This document shows, one piece after another, positions 10,812-23,025 of a stretch of DNA of 64,000 bases. The notes below the pieces were generated by a model that was given only the letters and a program-made list of their open reading frames with translations, did no database searches and had not been told where the DNA came from. The stretch lies in assembly GCA_963682025.1 (NCBI GenBank), contig OY821518.1:33187007-33251006 (forward strand), given 5' to 3'. The stretch's first letter is position 1. Every line of letters begins with the position of its first letter. The stretch comes from Cordilura impudica. Lineage: Eukaryota > Arthropoda > Insecta > Diptera > Scathophagidae. The position numbers and the translations under genes are program-made.

Positions 10812-11204
10812 TAACATAATACCACATATGACAGCAATGCAGGAAACGATTATTAACACCTTTATACCAAATTTCATTTATATTGCTGTAAAATTAGCCG
10901 AGATAAAGCATTCCTAAAGTTGAAGTTGTATGGGCGGGGCCACGAATGTATGTTTCAATATACCAAAATTCGTTAACATTGCTAATACACGTGCCGAGAT
11001 AAAAAGTATTTCATTATTTGTGGGCGCCCACATAGAAAAAATTTTGATATAATATTGCATTATCATATTGTCATGCAGTTCTGAGCTATGTTAAAGATTT
11101 CAAGTCTCTAGCTTATCGGAAAATGACTTTAAAATCAATTCCAAGATTCCTACGGAACATACACACACACAAACAGACAAGAAAGCGACCTGATAAAAAC
11201 GTTT
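10812..11204. other. Unclassified repeat-like DNA
   Basis: No gene. GC-richer phrases such as 'gggcggggccacgaatg' and 'gtgggcgcccacatag' recall the interiors of the Helitron-type elements elsewhere in the window. Assignment is uncertain. Confidence 0.3.
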
Positions 11205-12310
11205 TAATAAAAAGCACATTTTCTAGAAAAATTACATTTTCTTATAAAAGTATATTCTCTTTAAAAAAAGTACTTTTTCTTAAAAAAATACTTTTTCTTA
11301 AAAAAGTATCTTTTCATAAAAAAAAGTACCTTTTCTTTAAAAAGTACCTCTTGCTATATAATACCGTTTCTAAAAAAGTAAATTTTCTTTAAAATTATCT
11401 TTTCTTAAAAACGACACTTTATTAAAAAATACTTTTTCTTAAAAAAATTATTGTTTCTTTAAAAATTACTTAAAAAATTACTTCTTAAATAAGTAAATGT
11501 TCTTAAGAAGTAAATTTTGTTTAAAAAAAACAAAATACCTGGGGGCAAATCGTCGCATTCGATATCGAGTAGAATTAATTGAAATTCCATATTTTGGTTT
11601 ATTATTTAAAGAAGACGGACAATCGTTAGACCTCGTTTCACTTTTACTATTAACCATGGACGATAACTCGTTAGCTGCGACAGAGTAAAATTACTCTTAG
11701 TATTTCTATATCGGAAATTGAAAAATAATTTCGATAACGAATGCGGCGATTCGGCACCTGTTCTTAAAAATATACTTTTATGAAAAAAGCAAATTTCTTA
11801 ACAGAATTAGTTTTCCTAAAGAAGTACCTTCGCTTAAAAAGATTTTTTTTTTTTTTTAAATATCTTAAAAACATCTTTAAAAAGTACCATATCTTAAAAA
11901 AGTGTCATTTCTTAAAAAAGTACAATATTTCAGAAAAATACGTATTCTTAGAGAACATTTTCTTTGAAAGAACATTATCTGAAAAGAAAATGTTTTTAAA
12001 AATGTCCCTTTATTAAAAAACGGCCTATTCTTAAAAAAATACCTTTTCTCAAAAACTACATTTTCTTGAAAAGGTACATTATCTTAGAAAAGTTAATATT
12101 CTTAAAAAGTACTTTTTCGTAAGTAAATGTTTTTAAAAAGTACATCTTGTCAAAAGAAATGTAGCTTTTTCTAAAAAAAGAAAATACATTTTCCTAAAAA
12201 AGTATATTTTCTTAAAAAAGTATATTTACTCAGAAATTATCTTTTCTTGAAAAAGCAAATTTTTCTAGAAAAGTATCGTATCTAAAAGAGTACTTTTCTT
12301 TAAAAAAAAA
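11205..12310. repeat. Degenerate 16-18-bp AT-rich satellite, block 3
   Basis: Same family and orientation as blocks 1 and 2. A non-satellite segment of about 230 bp interrupts it at about 11533-11765 (contains 'gcaaatcgtcgcattcgat' and 'gaatgcggcgattcggc'). That segment could be a small insertion, but I could not identify it. Remnants of the satellite continue at 12706-12990, beyond another insertion. Confidence 0.8.
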
Positions 12311-12705
12311 ATCATGTGAGTCCGATCACAGGGGAGATGTCTAAACATCTAGTAATTAAAGATCTTTTTATGTCAGTTTTTTTAAAATCAAACAGAAAGC
12401 GTCATCTATGTATCACTTATAGCAAACAACTGCAGGGACTCCGGTTATACTTGTGGGGTTGTTGAATTATGTATGTATATGTTATACGTTTATATTGTGA
12501 AATTTTTGTCGTTTTACAGCAAAGGGTTGTTGAATTAGCTGAAACAAATTTATATAATAATTTTTTCACCAATACAATCATAAGTCACACAGACTTTTAC
12601 GGCTCACACCGTAACATGTGAGCTCACATGTTACGCTGTTTTAGTGATTGTATTGTGAAATTGAAATTTACCCCCTGCGCGTATAGATGCTTACACATCA
12701 AAAAT
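12311..12705 (+). mobile_element. Family D repeat, copy a, with palindromic 3' region
   Basis: It starts ATCATGTGAGTCCGATCACAG. The 3' half holds an inverted pair, 'tttcaccaatacaatca' and 'tgattgtattgtgaaa', around a perfect 26-bp palindrome (12610-12635, half-site CGTAACATGTGAG). The tail 'gcgtatagatgcttacac' follows. The same start and tail are found in reverse at 56725-57182, and the start alone at 27376 and 14992. No coding capacity. A hairpin-ended rolling-circle-type element is plausible. Confidence 0.6.
12610..12635. repeat. Perfect 26-bp palindrome
   Basis: Half-site CGTAACATGTGAG followed directly by its reverse complement. It could form a hairpin in single-stranded DNA and sits near the 3' end of the family D element. 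Confidence 0.9.
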
Positions 12706-12990
12706 AGATCTCCTTAAAAGTGTATTTTCTTAAAAATGGAAAGAAAAAGTGATTTGTAGCTTTTTCTTAAAAACTTACCTTGTAAAAATGTACGAGTACC
12801 TTCCTTAAAAAACACTTCTTCTTTAAAAATTAACTTTCCTTAATATAACTCTTCTTCAATAGTACCTTTTCTCAAAAAGTACATCTTCTTAAAAATTACC
12901 TCATCCTAAGAAATACCTCTTCTTAAAAAGTGCATTATCGTTATTGAAGCAGATTTTTTCAAAAGGAAAAGATCTATTCTTAAAGAAGTA
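12706..12990. repeat. Satellite remnants, block 4
   Basis: Diverged units of the 16-18-bp satellite (ttttcttaaaaa / agtacctttt) continue after the family D insertion. Confidence 0.6.
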
Positions 12991-14990
12991 TTGGTATCGT
13001 TTGTTAATGACTTAATCACCTCAACTAACTAGTTAAAAATAGTTACACTAAAATTATACCTTTATCCCGTCGACTAAGAACAATATTCTGTATTTAATCT
13101 GCGACCAATCCCGCAGCTTATGGTGTAAGGTTCCTTATTTATTTTTAATTAGTTTATGATTTAAAGAAATAAAACATCTCCCTAAAAGAACTCCATGTAA
13201 ATGTCTACACATTCAGTGAATTGTAAATTTGAGTCTGTAGGGAATTATGCTTCTCCCTTCCAAAGGAAATTATTAATAAAAATCTTTACTATTCTAAAAC
13301 AGTTTTCATAATATTAAAATTTATATCGTGTTTGATTTCTTTCTTGAAATTTTCAACTTTTTTTTCTGTCTACAATTTTCCGTCATTCGTCTTGAATGTT
13401 AATAAAAATTAAATCCATATTTTTATGGGGCATTAAAATACAAAAAAAAAATATTAACTTACCATAATAAAATAAAAAAAATAAAATGAAAACAAACTGG
13501 ATATACATGTGACCAAATAATTCTATTCATTAGAAGAAATTCAAAATAAATTCGTTGACATAAAAAAACATTTAAGAGATGTTTCATGGACATCACAACA
13601 TTTAAAACAAAAAACTCATAGCAATTCGACTGTTGCCTGGATGATAAGACTTTATGAAATGATTTTTCAAACAAAAAACCCCCAATTATGGCAAAAAGGC
13701 AGCATCAGTAAATTGTCATTTCTATAGAGAAAATTCTTTGCGCTTTTTTTGTTCAAAACCATAACTAACTTCTAACAATAATACCAAACTTACATTTGAA
13801 ATAAATGTCTGTGTGGAACACGAGAGTTTTTCTATTTGTAACCGTACAGTACGTTTCACAATTTTACAAGAGATATGAACGTGAACATTATTATCTCCAA
13901 AATGGATTTATTCTATAAATGTTGTGTGGTAGCTCAGATTTTTCTAAAAACTATAATAGCTCTATGAATATTTTATAACGGATCGGTTTCTGGCATAAAG
14001 CCTTCTCAGTAATTATAATTGTATATTGTACAAATTTTACGCTAGATTGTTTCTATATGAAAATTGTAGAGAGCGCATGATATTTGAACCTATTCCACAT
14101 TCATTTTGCTAAAATTCACATTTGGCTAAGTTATGAATAAATAATCATTCCAAATCTATACGCAATCATTACTTAGAATAACATGGGTCATTACAGATGT
14201 GAAAGGCACTATATATTGGAATAGTATTAAATATATATATAAAAGACAAAAATATTGTCAGATCTAGTATACTTTAGATATGTTTGAATACAATTGTATT
14301 CTTTAGCATTCCACACAAATACAAACAGTCTGTCTATCTTTGGGTTGACTTTGCATATTATTATTACATACAGTTGTACGAGAATAACAAACGGGGAATG
14401 AATCGTTAAGCGGACACTTGAATTACTGAAGGCTCTGTCACTTCCTACATGCAACTTAAAGCCAACCATTGCAATTTCAAGCGATATAACTATAAAGAAA
14501 TTTTTGTTGGAATATTAAATAGACTTCCATTACTTAAACGCCTTACAAATGTTTAAAAAAAATTTAACATGAAAAACTATATAAAAAATATTCACAACCA
14601 TGCCCACAATATAGGCGATTCCGCGTTTTTCAAATATTAAAATATGTAAATTAATGGGATTACATGAGTTAAAAGCGTTATGAAAACATATACAAGTCAA
14701 TATCTAGTATCAATTTAAGATCTTAAGATCGTTTTTAAGACTACTTCCTGACTTAATCACAAATTTTATTTAAGTTGATCGTATAATAGATTAAAAAATA
14801 AACGTTATGTTTCCTGAGGATTGTCATCATCCAACACTTTAAATATCTAAAACTGACTTCCAAATGTTAGATGAATTACTGAACAGTAAATTACAAATTT
14901 TTGTTGAAAATTGATGAACAAATTAAATTGAAACCCAGATTATGATTATGATAGAAAATGACATTATATAAGGAAATGAGATTTTAAAAA
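12991..14990. other. Intergenic DNA, no gene recognised
   Basis: Two kilobases of AT-rich sequence. The few frames of 70-80 codons have no recognisable motif, unusual composition or splice partner. I see no terminal repeats. Confidence 0.45.
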
Positions 14991-15046
14991 AAAATCATGT
15001 GAATCTGATCACAGGGGAGATGTGGAAACATCTAGTAATTAAAGAT
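14991..15046 (+). repeat. Family D repeat, 5' fragment
   Basis: Matches the start of copy a (atcatgtgaatctgatcacagg through 'ctagtaattaaag') and is then cut by the INE-1-like element. Confidence 0.7.
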
Positions 15047-18000
15047 TTTTTATACCCTCCACTCCAGTGTGCAGAGGGTATATATAAGTTTGTCATTCCG
15101 TTTGTAATAATTAGAAAAAAAATTTTGGACCCCATAAAATATATATATTTGTGATCCATATAACAACCGGAGTTGATATAGCGATGTCCGTTTGTCCATC
15201 TGTCCGTCTGTGGAAATCACGATGATGGCATCAATCGGGCAGCTAGGGTGCTCGTTGACATAAAAAATGATTCATTAACATCCTGAAAAGTTTGTTATTT
15301 ATAATCGTCCAAATCGGTCGATTAGGGCCCGAGATTTGAATGAAGAACTAAAAAAAGTATTGAAAAAATATAATTTTCTATGTTGTTCTTGTCACGATCA
15401 CGCCCTGAATAGTGCAGCTACAGTGATCATTTTTAGTGAGAATCATTAAAATCGGTGGAACAGGTCCAGGGAAATCTCTGAAAAAGTTAAAAAAAAAAAT
15501 GAAAAATATGATGTTTCTATATTGTTCTTGTTGTTATTCTAAATGTTGTGTTGTTGCCATAGCTGGACTTGATGTTTTTGTGGTCGTTGTGGTAATAATA
15601 TAATTAAAACTAACCCTTTGTACATCTTTTTATCAACTCTGGTAGAAAAATTTAAAAATATCCATTGTTTTGGCATCACTAAAAAAATTTATTAGATCAT
15701 TTCTGTCATTGCCACGAGCCTGATTGGGTGACGGGAAAGGGGTTAAAATCGACCCAAAATTTTTTCGACAAGCAGACACTACGAGTTAATATAAAGGGAG
15801 TAAAAATTCACCAGCATCTAAAGCATATAATGCTAAATTACCCAGTTGTTAATAAAAAAAAAACAATGTAAATTTAGCAAAAAAAATTTTTATGTATTAA
15901 TTTATTTAAAGAGAAAAACACAAAATAACATTTGATGTTGTATTTTTTGTGTGTAATATTTACATATACATACATACACATATTAAATAATACAAATAAT
16001 ATATGTACATATATTCTATATATGTATATCCATAATAACTGCATGTTAGAAATAAATCGGTATATTATTTTATTTACATAAAATTCTGCAATATTTTGTT
16101 GTGGGGAAAATACATTTCTTTTGCATTAACAGAGTGTCACTTCATTTTGCTCAGCGTGACTATACCACAGTAGATGGCGCCAAAATTTTTGTTCTAATTA
16201 GCTTTGCAATAGTTATTTCTATTTTAACATGAATGTCAATATTTTCGACTAGATATCATACAGAACAATGTTAAGAGTATACACGGGCTGGTCTTTTATT
16301 TCATACGTTTTTTCATTATTCTTTTAAAAATATGAACATAAGTGTGGTATATTAACTTTTTGTTGTCTTCACAAAAAAAAGTTACTGAGTTCATCAAAGA
16401 GTTTTTGCTTTCAAAACAGTTCTACATAGTTATATAGAATTATTATTCTGCTTTACCTACAAAATATCTGATTGCGATTACATCTAATTTTTAAAAATGG
16501 TTCATAATTACTAAAGCACTGTTAATCACATAAATACAAAATTGCACTTTTTAAATTTTCCATTTAAATTTAAGAAAATATTAATTCTAAAAACTAGAAT
16601 TAAAAATTTCCAATTATAAATTACAATTAATTGAATTTCAGAAAATCATATCACAACGTCGGAAATTATAATTTTAAATTTAGAAGACATCAATTGCATC
16701 TTTAATATATAAATTTTATTCGTTAAACACAAATTGAAATTCAAAAAAAAAAAAACATCAAATACCTGTGTTTACATTTAAAAAATTTTTACATTTAAAA
16801 AAAATATTGACATGCAGGAGAAATTAATAGCTTTTCAGTACCGCGATTCAGTAACTTCTTTTAACGATAGTCGAATCGTTAAAAAAAAGAAAATAGCAAA
16901 ATTATCAGTAAAATTTTTAAACGATATTCGCTATTGTTAAAGTCAGCTGTTGTTGTTATCTAAACGACAACCATTTTTGTGTTGTTTATTCAATCGACAA
17001 AAACTTAAATTTTTAGGTTGAAATGTCGTCATACATAAATAAAAATTATAAAATAGTGAAAATATTTTGATTTTATTAAAAATTATTTTTTATATAAATA
17101 AAAAAATTAAATTGCATATTCAATTCATTATTTCATTTTCAAATAAATAAACAGAAATATTAGTAAAAAATAGAGATATTAAACATAAACATAAAATCAT
17201 CCTGTCAAACACGAAGTAATTTGTTTTTTCTATTCTTCTTTGTGTTTTTCGCTTATTTTGACGGAGATGCCACTCGTTTACAATTTAAATAAATAGAAAA
17301 ATAGATTTGCCGACTGTCGTTAAGATGTATGTACTTAGTGAATTACTTAATCCTTAGTGCAAGCAACAATAGCTGTCGATATATTTTGCGATTGTCGGAT
17401 CGTTGAAATTTACAGAATCACACTACAGAAAACATTAATTTAAATTCAATGAATTTTAGAAAACGTCAAATGATATTTAAGAATTGCGAACATAAAAATT
17501 GTTACATAAATAAACGCAATTTGATGAGAATGTTATTAATACATATATTATTTTTCACAATTTTTTTTGGATGAATATTTGAAGTTTTGCAGAAAATAAA
17601 GATAACAAATTATTTTATTTAAAATGTTTGGGACATTTGGTTTTTTGCGTTTGGCATCCCTAATTTAATTATTTATTATTATAAATTTATTCTCTATGTT
17701 TTCCAAATATGGCAATATTTTAATAAAAAAGTTGAGAGAGCTTTTTTTTGGTTATTATTTTGTTACTCCCTCCGACCTATATGGCCGCAATGAAAAAATA
17801 TTTCGCCAGTTAAAAGAAACTATACAGCCATCTCCAATTAGCACGATTTAATGCATATAGCCACTATACACAACCATTTCCTTTGCAATGGAGGTTAAGA
17901 CGAGCTATTTAATTAGCAAAAACTAAATTAAACGAGAAGTTATGTCATATAACCGGAAACGCATGCATATTTTTCCAATATTTTGTTTACATTTATTATC

Positions 18001-18066
18001 AATACACAAACCGAGGTGGAGGGTATCAAAGATTCGGCACAGCCGAATTTAACACTCTTACTTGTT
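15047..18066 (+). mobile_element. INE-1/DINE-1-like (Helentron-associated) element, family A, copy 1, expanded
   Basis: It begins TTTTATACCCTCCAC. A core typical of fly INE-1 elements follows (gaccccataaaatatata, then 'cgatgtccgtttgtccatctg'). The end has GTGGAGGGTAT (18016-18026), an exact reverse complement of the subterminal ATACCCTCCAC (15052-15062). Next come a hairpin ATTCGGC-aca-GCCGAAT (18032-18048) and the end CTCTTACTTGTT. Subterminal inverted repeats, 3' hairpin and microsatellite match Helentron-associated INE-1 structure. At 3 kb it is far longer than usual, probably through internal insertions, including a MITE-like unit near 16837-17426. Confidence 0.75.
16837..17426. mobile_element. 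Probable MITE with imperfect inverted ends
   Basis: The left end 'gattcagtaacttcttttaacgat' resembles the reverse complement of the right end 'atcgttgaaatttacagaatc'. No coding capacity. It is nested in the INE-1-like element. Ends and duplication are not resolved. Confidence 0.4.
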
Positions 18067-18095
18067 TTAACTATTTTACTACAGAATTGATCCAA

Positions 18096-18461
18096 TCTAT
18101 AATATTAATAGGCTAGGCGATTTCTTGTGACTGACTTTTTGTTCTACCGTTTTATCCCGATTTTAACCAAACGTATATTATTTGAAAGGTATTTCTTTTT
18201 CGCCATTTTGTATGTTTACAGGTTTTCAAATTCTTTCCTTTATTTTGAGTAAATTGCATTTAAATTTGCTACTAATACATACATAAAATTATACATATGC
18301 TATGTGTGTTTTATTTAATTTGTTAATGTGTTTGCTAATGAGTTTGTTATCTTCATTCACAATAATAATAAAGCATAAAAGTGTTGCGTTGCGAATTGGC
18401 TAAGTTGAAAAATAAAGCTGCCTAAAATTGCACTCGAATTTCGAGTGCTGGAATCTGCTAG
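18096..18461 (+). mobile_element. Non-autonomous Helitron-type element, 366-bp family, copy 2
   Basis: Starts TCTATAATATTAATAGGC, has the hairpin CTCGAA-T-TTCGAG and ends CTGCTAG followed by T. It lies between A and T in the flanks, as expected for Helitron insertion. Confidence 0.85.
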
Positions 18462-18514
18462 TTAGAATAAATTCTGTTCCAAGTACTTCAGAACCAATCA
18501 TTATATTAATTATT

Positions 18515-18870
18515 TAACAAAAAAATAAAATATGAAAAGATTTTGAATATGTATAAGTCAATAAGGAGTAGTCCACAGAAAACTGATTCCCAATCTTTAC
18601 TTGAATCTATCAAAATAAATGATGCACAGATATTGTGTATTTTTTTTTTTATTTTAAATATAATTTTGAGAAATGTAAGTGACTTTATTCAATATGATCC
18701 GACCATTTTTTAATTCGGCTCCAAATAGAAATAACACCAGATATGAATTTTTTCATATCTCCGGAACACAAATTCATAACTGACACCCAAATTTGGTTTG
18801 GGCTTATTTTCTGTATACAATTAATTGCACCTAAAATAATTCATTAAACTCATGATATAGGGCAACATAT
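18515..18870 (+). repeat. Degraded 3' half of a family B element
   Basis: Follows the order of landmarks seen in the better copy at 22051-22820 ('caatctttacttgaatctatc', 'tgacttta', 'gatatgaattttttcatatct', 'caaatttggtttgggcttatt'). It is strongly diverged and lacks both ends, so it is an older copy. Confidence 0.6.
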
Positions 18871-20227
18871 GCCGCCAAATGACTAAGGTTTAAATAAATT
18901 GTTTTCCCTGAATTATGCCCAGAATGGAATCACATTCCATTTTCAGGATATTCCCAACATAATTTTTTTCTATTATTTAAAGAAATATTGAAACGAAACA
19001 CTTTTCTGTTAATTGTTTTATATGTTGATTGTCGCGTGAGAACTCCATGTTTGCAAATAAGCCATCTTTCCCCACATTGATGTTGGTAATATTTGAATTT
19101 TATTGTCCCTTATCCTTTCAACTTATAGACACTACAAAGGGAAACTAACTGCCACAGTCATTAAATACACGGACAGAATCTATTTAAAACATTTATTGTC
19201 CAAAGACATTTTAATAATTTTTGATGCCATCAAAAGACTGTTGACAACCACAAGAAGTTTCAATTAAAATGTACTGTTTTTTTTTTTTTTTTTTTAGTTC
19301 TTATTAACATAAACAAAAGCAAACAAAATGAATAAATCTTTTAATTAGTAGAGTGTGTAACTGATAAAACATGAAAACATTTTGTTGGATTATTTTTTTA
19401 AATTTGAAATGTTTGATTACATAAAATTCAATATAAACCGAAGCAAATATTTATTGGTGAAACAAGGAACAACTTTCGAGAAAAAAAAGTGGCAATTGTC
19501 AACGGATATAGAATACTGTCCATTAAATCACAACAATCGCATGCCATGTTATGTAAATTTATTGTTGTTACCATAATATTGTGCCATAATATGAATGTGA
19601 GAGTTTCATTGTTATAAACAATGGTCAGGAATTCTTTAATGTTTTTTTAGATTTATATGAAAGAAAAGAAAAGAACTATAAAAAAAATTTGTTTTGAAAC
19701 TCAATGTAATTTAAATGTTTTTTTTTTTTTGTAACTTTCTCTTTTTTGGTCAGAGTACAATAAACCATTTTTGATTGAATTAAACATAATTTTGTAATGT
19801 TTTTTAGCTATATTTAAATTTCACGTAACTGTCACGTTTGACCTAATTAAATTTTATAGCCAGAATATGAAGCAAAAACGTAAAGCTTGTGTTTCTAACT
19901 AACAAAAATATTTAACTTTAACAATTTAGAATCACTTTCGAATTGATTGAGTCATATCTATCTGTCTTTCCATTAAATAATTAATTATGTTAATTAGATT
20001 GTGAAACATATTCCGGGTCATTGCCTGCCTAGTAAAACCTACAAAGATTTTGACGTTCTCAAGTTTTTTAAATTTTTTCCTTATCTTTTTTATGTTTATT
20101 TGCTTAATTTTTCAACTTTAACTCAAGAATCATTGATGATTTCTAACTTCATTCTTCAGCTAAATTGTAGCTAAAGCTTAAGTAAATAATCTTTATTAAT
20201 ATATCTATATCAAAAACAGAATAAAAA
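18871..20227. other. Intergenic DNA, nothing recognised
   Basis: AT-rich, with several poly-T runs (19270-19297, 19721-19731). A 64-codon frame at 19382-19576 has no recognisable feature. Confidence 0.4.
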
Positions 20228-20875
20228 CAAATAAGAAAATTATAGTCGGAATGAACCGACTACACGATACCCTATACCATACTTTTAGAGAATTGGTCTT
20301 AGGTCCAAAGAATTGTGTATAGAAAATAAACATAAATCAAACCTGAGTGGAATTGTTATTATTTTTTTGTCTGCAGATCCGAAAAAGCTAATATCGAATG
20401 CTATATTTATGTGTGGTCTAGATCGAAAAATGGACCCATCCTAACGATATTTGATAGAGTCAATTATATTTTGCAAAAACATGTACAAACCACTGGCGAG
20501 AAAAAGCTGTGCAATATTTTTGATATTTTAATAGATTTAAGTGAAGATCTAAGAATTATAGCATTTTACCGAGATCTGTATGATAATTTAGATCTAATGG
20601 TAATTTATGTCGATCTCATAGCGTTCGTCTTACAGCCGAAAGATTCTTTTATACTAAATGTTAATCAAAATATATTCATATTTGATTACAAAATTTACAT
20701 GGGCACACAGATAGACGGAAAGATGGACAGACGGACGGACATCGCTAAAGCGACTCAGATTATGTGATTCTGTATCGATCGGTATAATAAAAGATGGATC
20801 AAGGTCAAATATTTTTGGTAGTTATAAACATCAGCACAAACGCATTATACCCTGACCACATAGGGGTATAGTGTA
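20228..20875 (-). mobile_element. Helentron-like repeat, family B, copy 1
   Basis: On the minus strand it starts at about 20875 with TATACCCC(T), includes a short (GACG)n run (20711-20740 on plus), and ends with the hairpin region (TAGTCGGTTC...) and TTTTCTTATTTG. The core matches the other family B copies. A 118-codon frame across it is an accident of the repeat. Confidence 0.75.
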
Positions 20876-21437
20876 GCAATACTGATTTATGTTTGATTTT
20901 ATAATAAAAATATCACTCATACGTGTACATCTATTCTACTCTTCTAGTTAATAATAATCATACGCCCTGAATAAGTTATGTTAATCAAAAAATTTATTTT
21001 AAAAAATGGGCTAAATTAGAATTTTTTTAAGATTTCTTTCGTTAAAATTAGTCCAACTTGATTTGCTGGAGAATGAAATGATAAATCAACAGCTGAAAAA
21101 TTAAGCAAGATAAAGATAAAGAAAAAAATATAAAAGGTTCTAAAAAGTTTGGCCTGAGAACGACCAACCTTATTAAGGTTTCACTATACTAGCATAGTAC
21201 TTTCACACTGACTTGGAATTTCTCACCTCCCAGAATGGCTGCTGCACTGCATTATATGCGATGATGGTACTAGTTTCTCATAACACGTGTAAGGCATAAA
21301 ATTAAAGAAATACTCTTTTAAGAAAATTCAGTTTTTTAATAATTTTTTTTTTTAAAAAATAAATATTTAACAAAATTAATTTTTTTAATAACATTAATTT
21401 TTGTTAAGAAAACAAAGTTTGTTAGCAAAATACAATA
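20876..21437. other. Intergenic DNA, nothing recognised
   Basis: No gene or terminal repeat recognised. Confidence 0.4.
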
Positions 21438-21800
21438 TCTATAACATTATTAGGCTAGGCGATTTCTTGTGACCGATGTTTTGTTCTACCGTTTTATCGC
21501 GATTTTGACCAAACGTATATTATTTGAAAGGTATTTCGTTTCAGTCGTTTTGCAGATTTACAGCTTTTTAAATATTTTCCTCTATTTTGTGTAAATTGCA
21601 TTTAAAGTTGCTACTAACACATACATAAAATTATACAATGCTATGTGTGTGTTTATTAAATTTGTTAATGTGTTTGTAAGTTTGTTATCTTCATTCACAA
21701 TAATAATAAACCATAAAAGTTTTTGTTTGTGAATTGGTTAAGTTGAAAAATAAAGCTGCCTAAAAATTGCACTCGAATTTCGAGCGCTGGAATCTACTAG
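21438..21800 (+). mobile_element. Non-autonomous Helitron-type element, 366-bp family, copy 3
   Basis: Starts TCTATAACATTATTAGGC and ends CTACTAG, with the conserved CTCGAA-T-TTCGAG hairpin before it. Slightly diverged from the other copies. Confidence 0.85.
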
Positions 21801-22050
21801 CATTAATTAAATTAACGAAGTTCTTTTCTCGCATTCTAGCTACACCGATTGTGAGATCTGGTTGAAGATGCTTAAAATATAGACATATACTTTTTTTTCT
21901 GTTTTTCCCCGGTATTCAGTGATTGTGAGTTCCCTTGCGTTCTCCTTGCACAAATGAGTATTAAAAAAAAATTAAAATGCGCTGTAAAATTAAATTAGCT
22001 TAATTGTGTCTTTTAATATGGGTTGACAAACGGCCACGTGATGATTAATA

Positions 22051-22820
22051 TTTTTATACCCTATACCACTATGTGGTTTGGGTATAATGACTTTGTGCTG
22101 CTGTTTGTAACTACCAAAAATATTCGTCCTAGACCCATCTTTAATTATATCGATCGACTCAATGTCCGTCCGTCCGTCCGTCCGTCTGTGTGTCCATGTA
22201 AAGCTTGTAATCAAACTACAGGTCGCAAATATGAATATATTTTGATGAAATTTGGTATATAAGCTTCCATCGGCCATGGGATGAACGCTATTGAAATTGG
22301 TGAGAATCCTGTTCAGACCTAGCCCCCATACAAATGACCCCTATGAAATCGACATTAATTGCCATAAGTTCCAAATTATCATATTGATCTCAGTCAAATT
22401 GGGTTTGTATGTGTTTATTCCATCCATTAATCAGTAGTTCAAAAATACTGCCTATAGGAAAATTCTTAGTCATACCCAACATAGAGCTGCTTCCCGATCT
22501 TCACTTAAATCTATCAAAAAACAAAAATATTGCACAGAATTTTTTTAAATTTGGTTTATATATATTTTTTCAAAGTATAAGTGACTTTACCAAATATGGT
22601 CAGGATCGGTCCATTTTTCGACCTAATCCACATATAAATATAGTATCCGATATGAACTTTTTCATATCTGCAGCGAAAAAAATTAATAAAAATGCCACTC
22701 AAATTTGGTTTATGCTTATTTGGTATATCCAATTAATTGGACCGAAGAGATAGGGTCTCTTAACCATGGTATAGGGTATCGTATAGTCGGGCTAGACCGA
22801 CTATAATTTGCTTACTTGTT
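22051..22820 (+). mobile_element. Helentron-like repeat, family B, copy 2
   Basis: It starts TTTTTATACCCTATACCAC. A (GTCC)n microsatellite sits at about 22164-22190. The end has TGGTATAGGGTAT, the reverse complement of the 5' subterminal ATACCCTATACCA, then a palindrome around 'gggctagacc', and finally GCTTACTTGTT. The layout (subterminal inverted repeat, microsatellite, 3' hairpin, CTTACTTGTT) parallels INE-1/DINE-1 elements. No coding capacity. Confidence 0.8.
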
Positions 22821-23025
22821 TTTATTTAGCATAAAAATTCACTTTATTTATTGAATTCTGTTGAGTTCGAATTTGTACGTTTCTTTTACAAAATAAAAGT
22901 TACAAAATTTCATATTTTTAGAGAACCTGATTAAATTGAAAAACAGATATCACATTTGTGCTAACATCACATTTCTTTCTATCCTCACGATTGTGTGATC
23001 TTATTTTTATCGTGAGTAAAACACT

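Noticed and set aside
10563..10917. Frames with ECGGF, VGLNV or PHSNP pentapeptide repeats
   Set aside because: Explained by a 15-bp minisatellite whose length is divisible by three; present in many frames and both strands.
13459..14469. 71- and 80-codon minus-strand frames
   Set aside because: No recognisable motif, no splice partner, AT-driven composition.
20411..20767. 118-codon frame
   Set aside because: Lies wholly in a family B repeat; equivalent frames in other copies are not conserved as protein.
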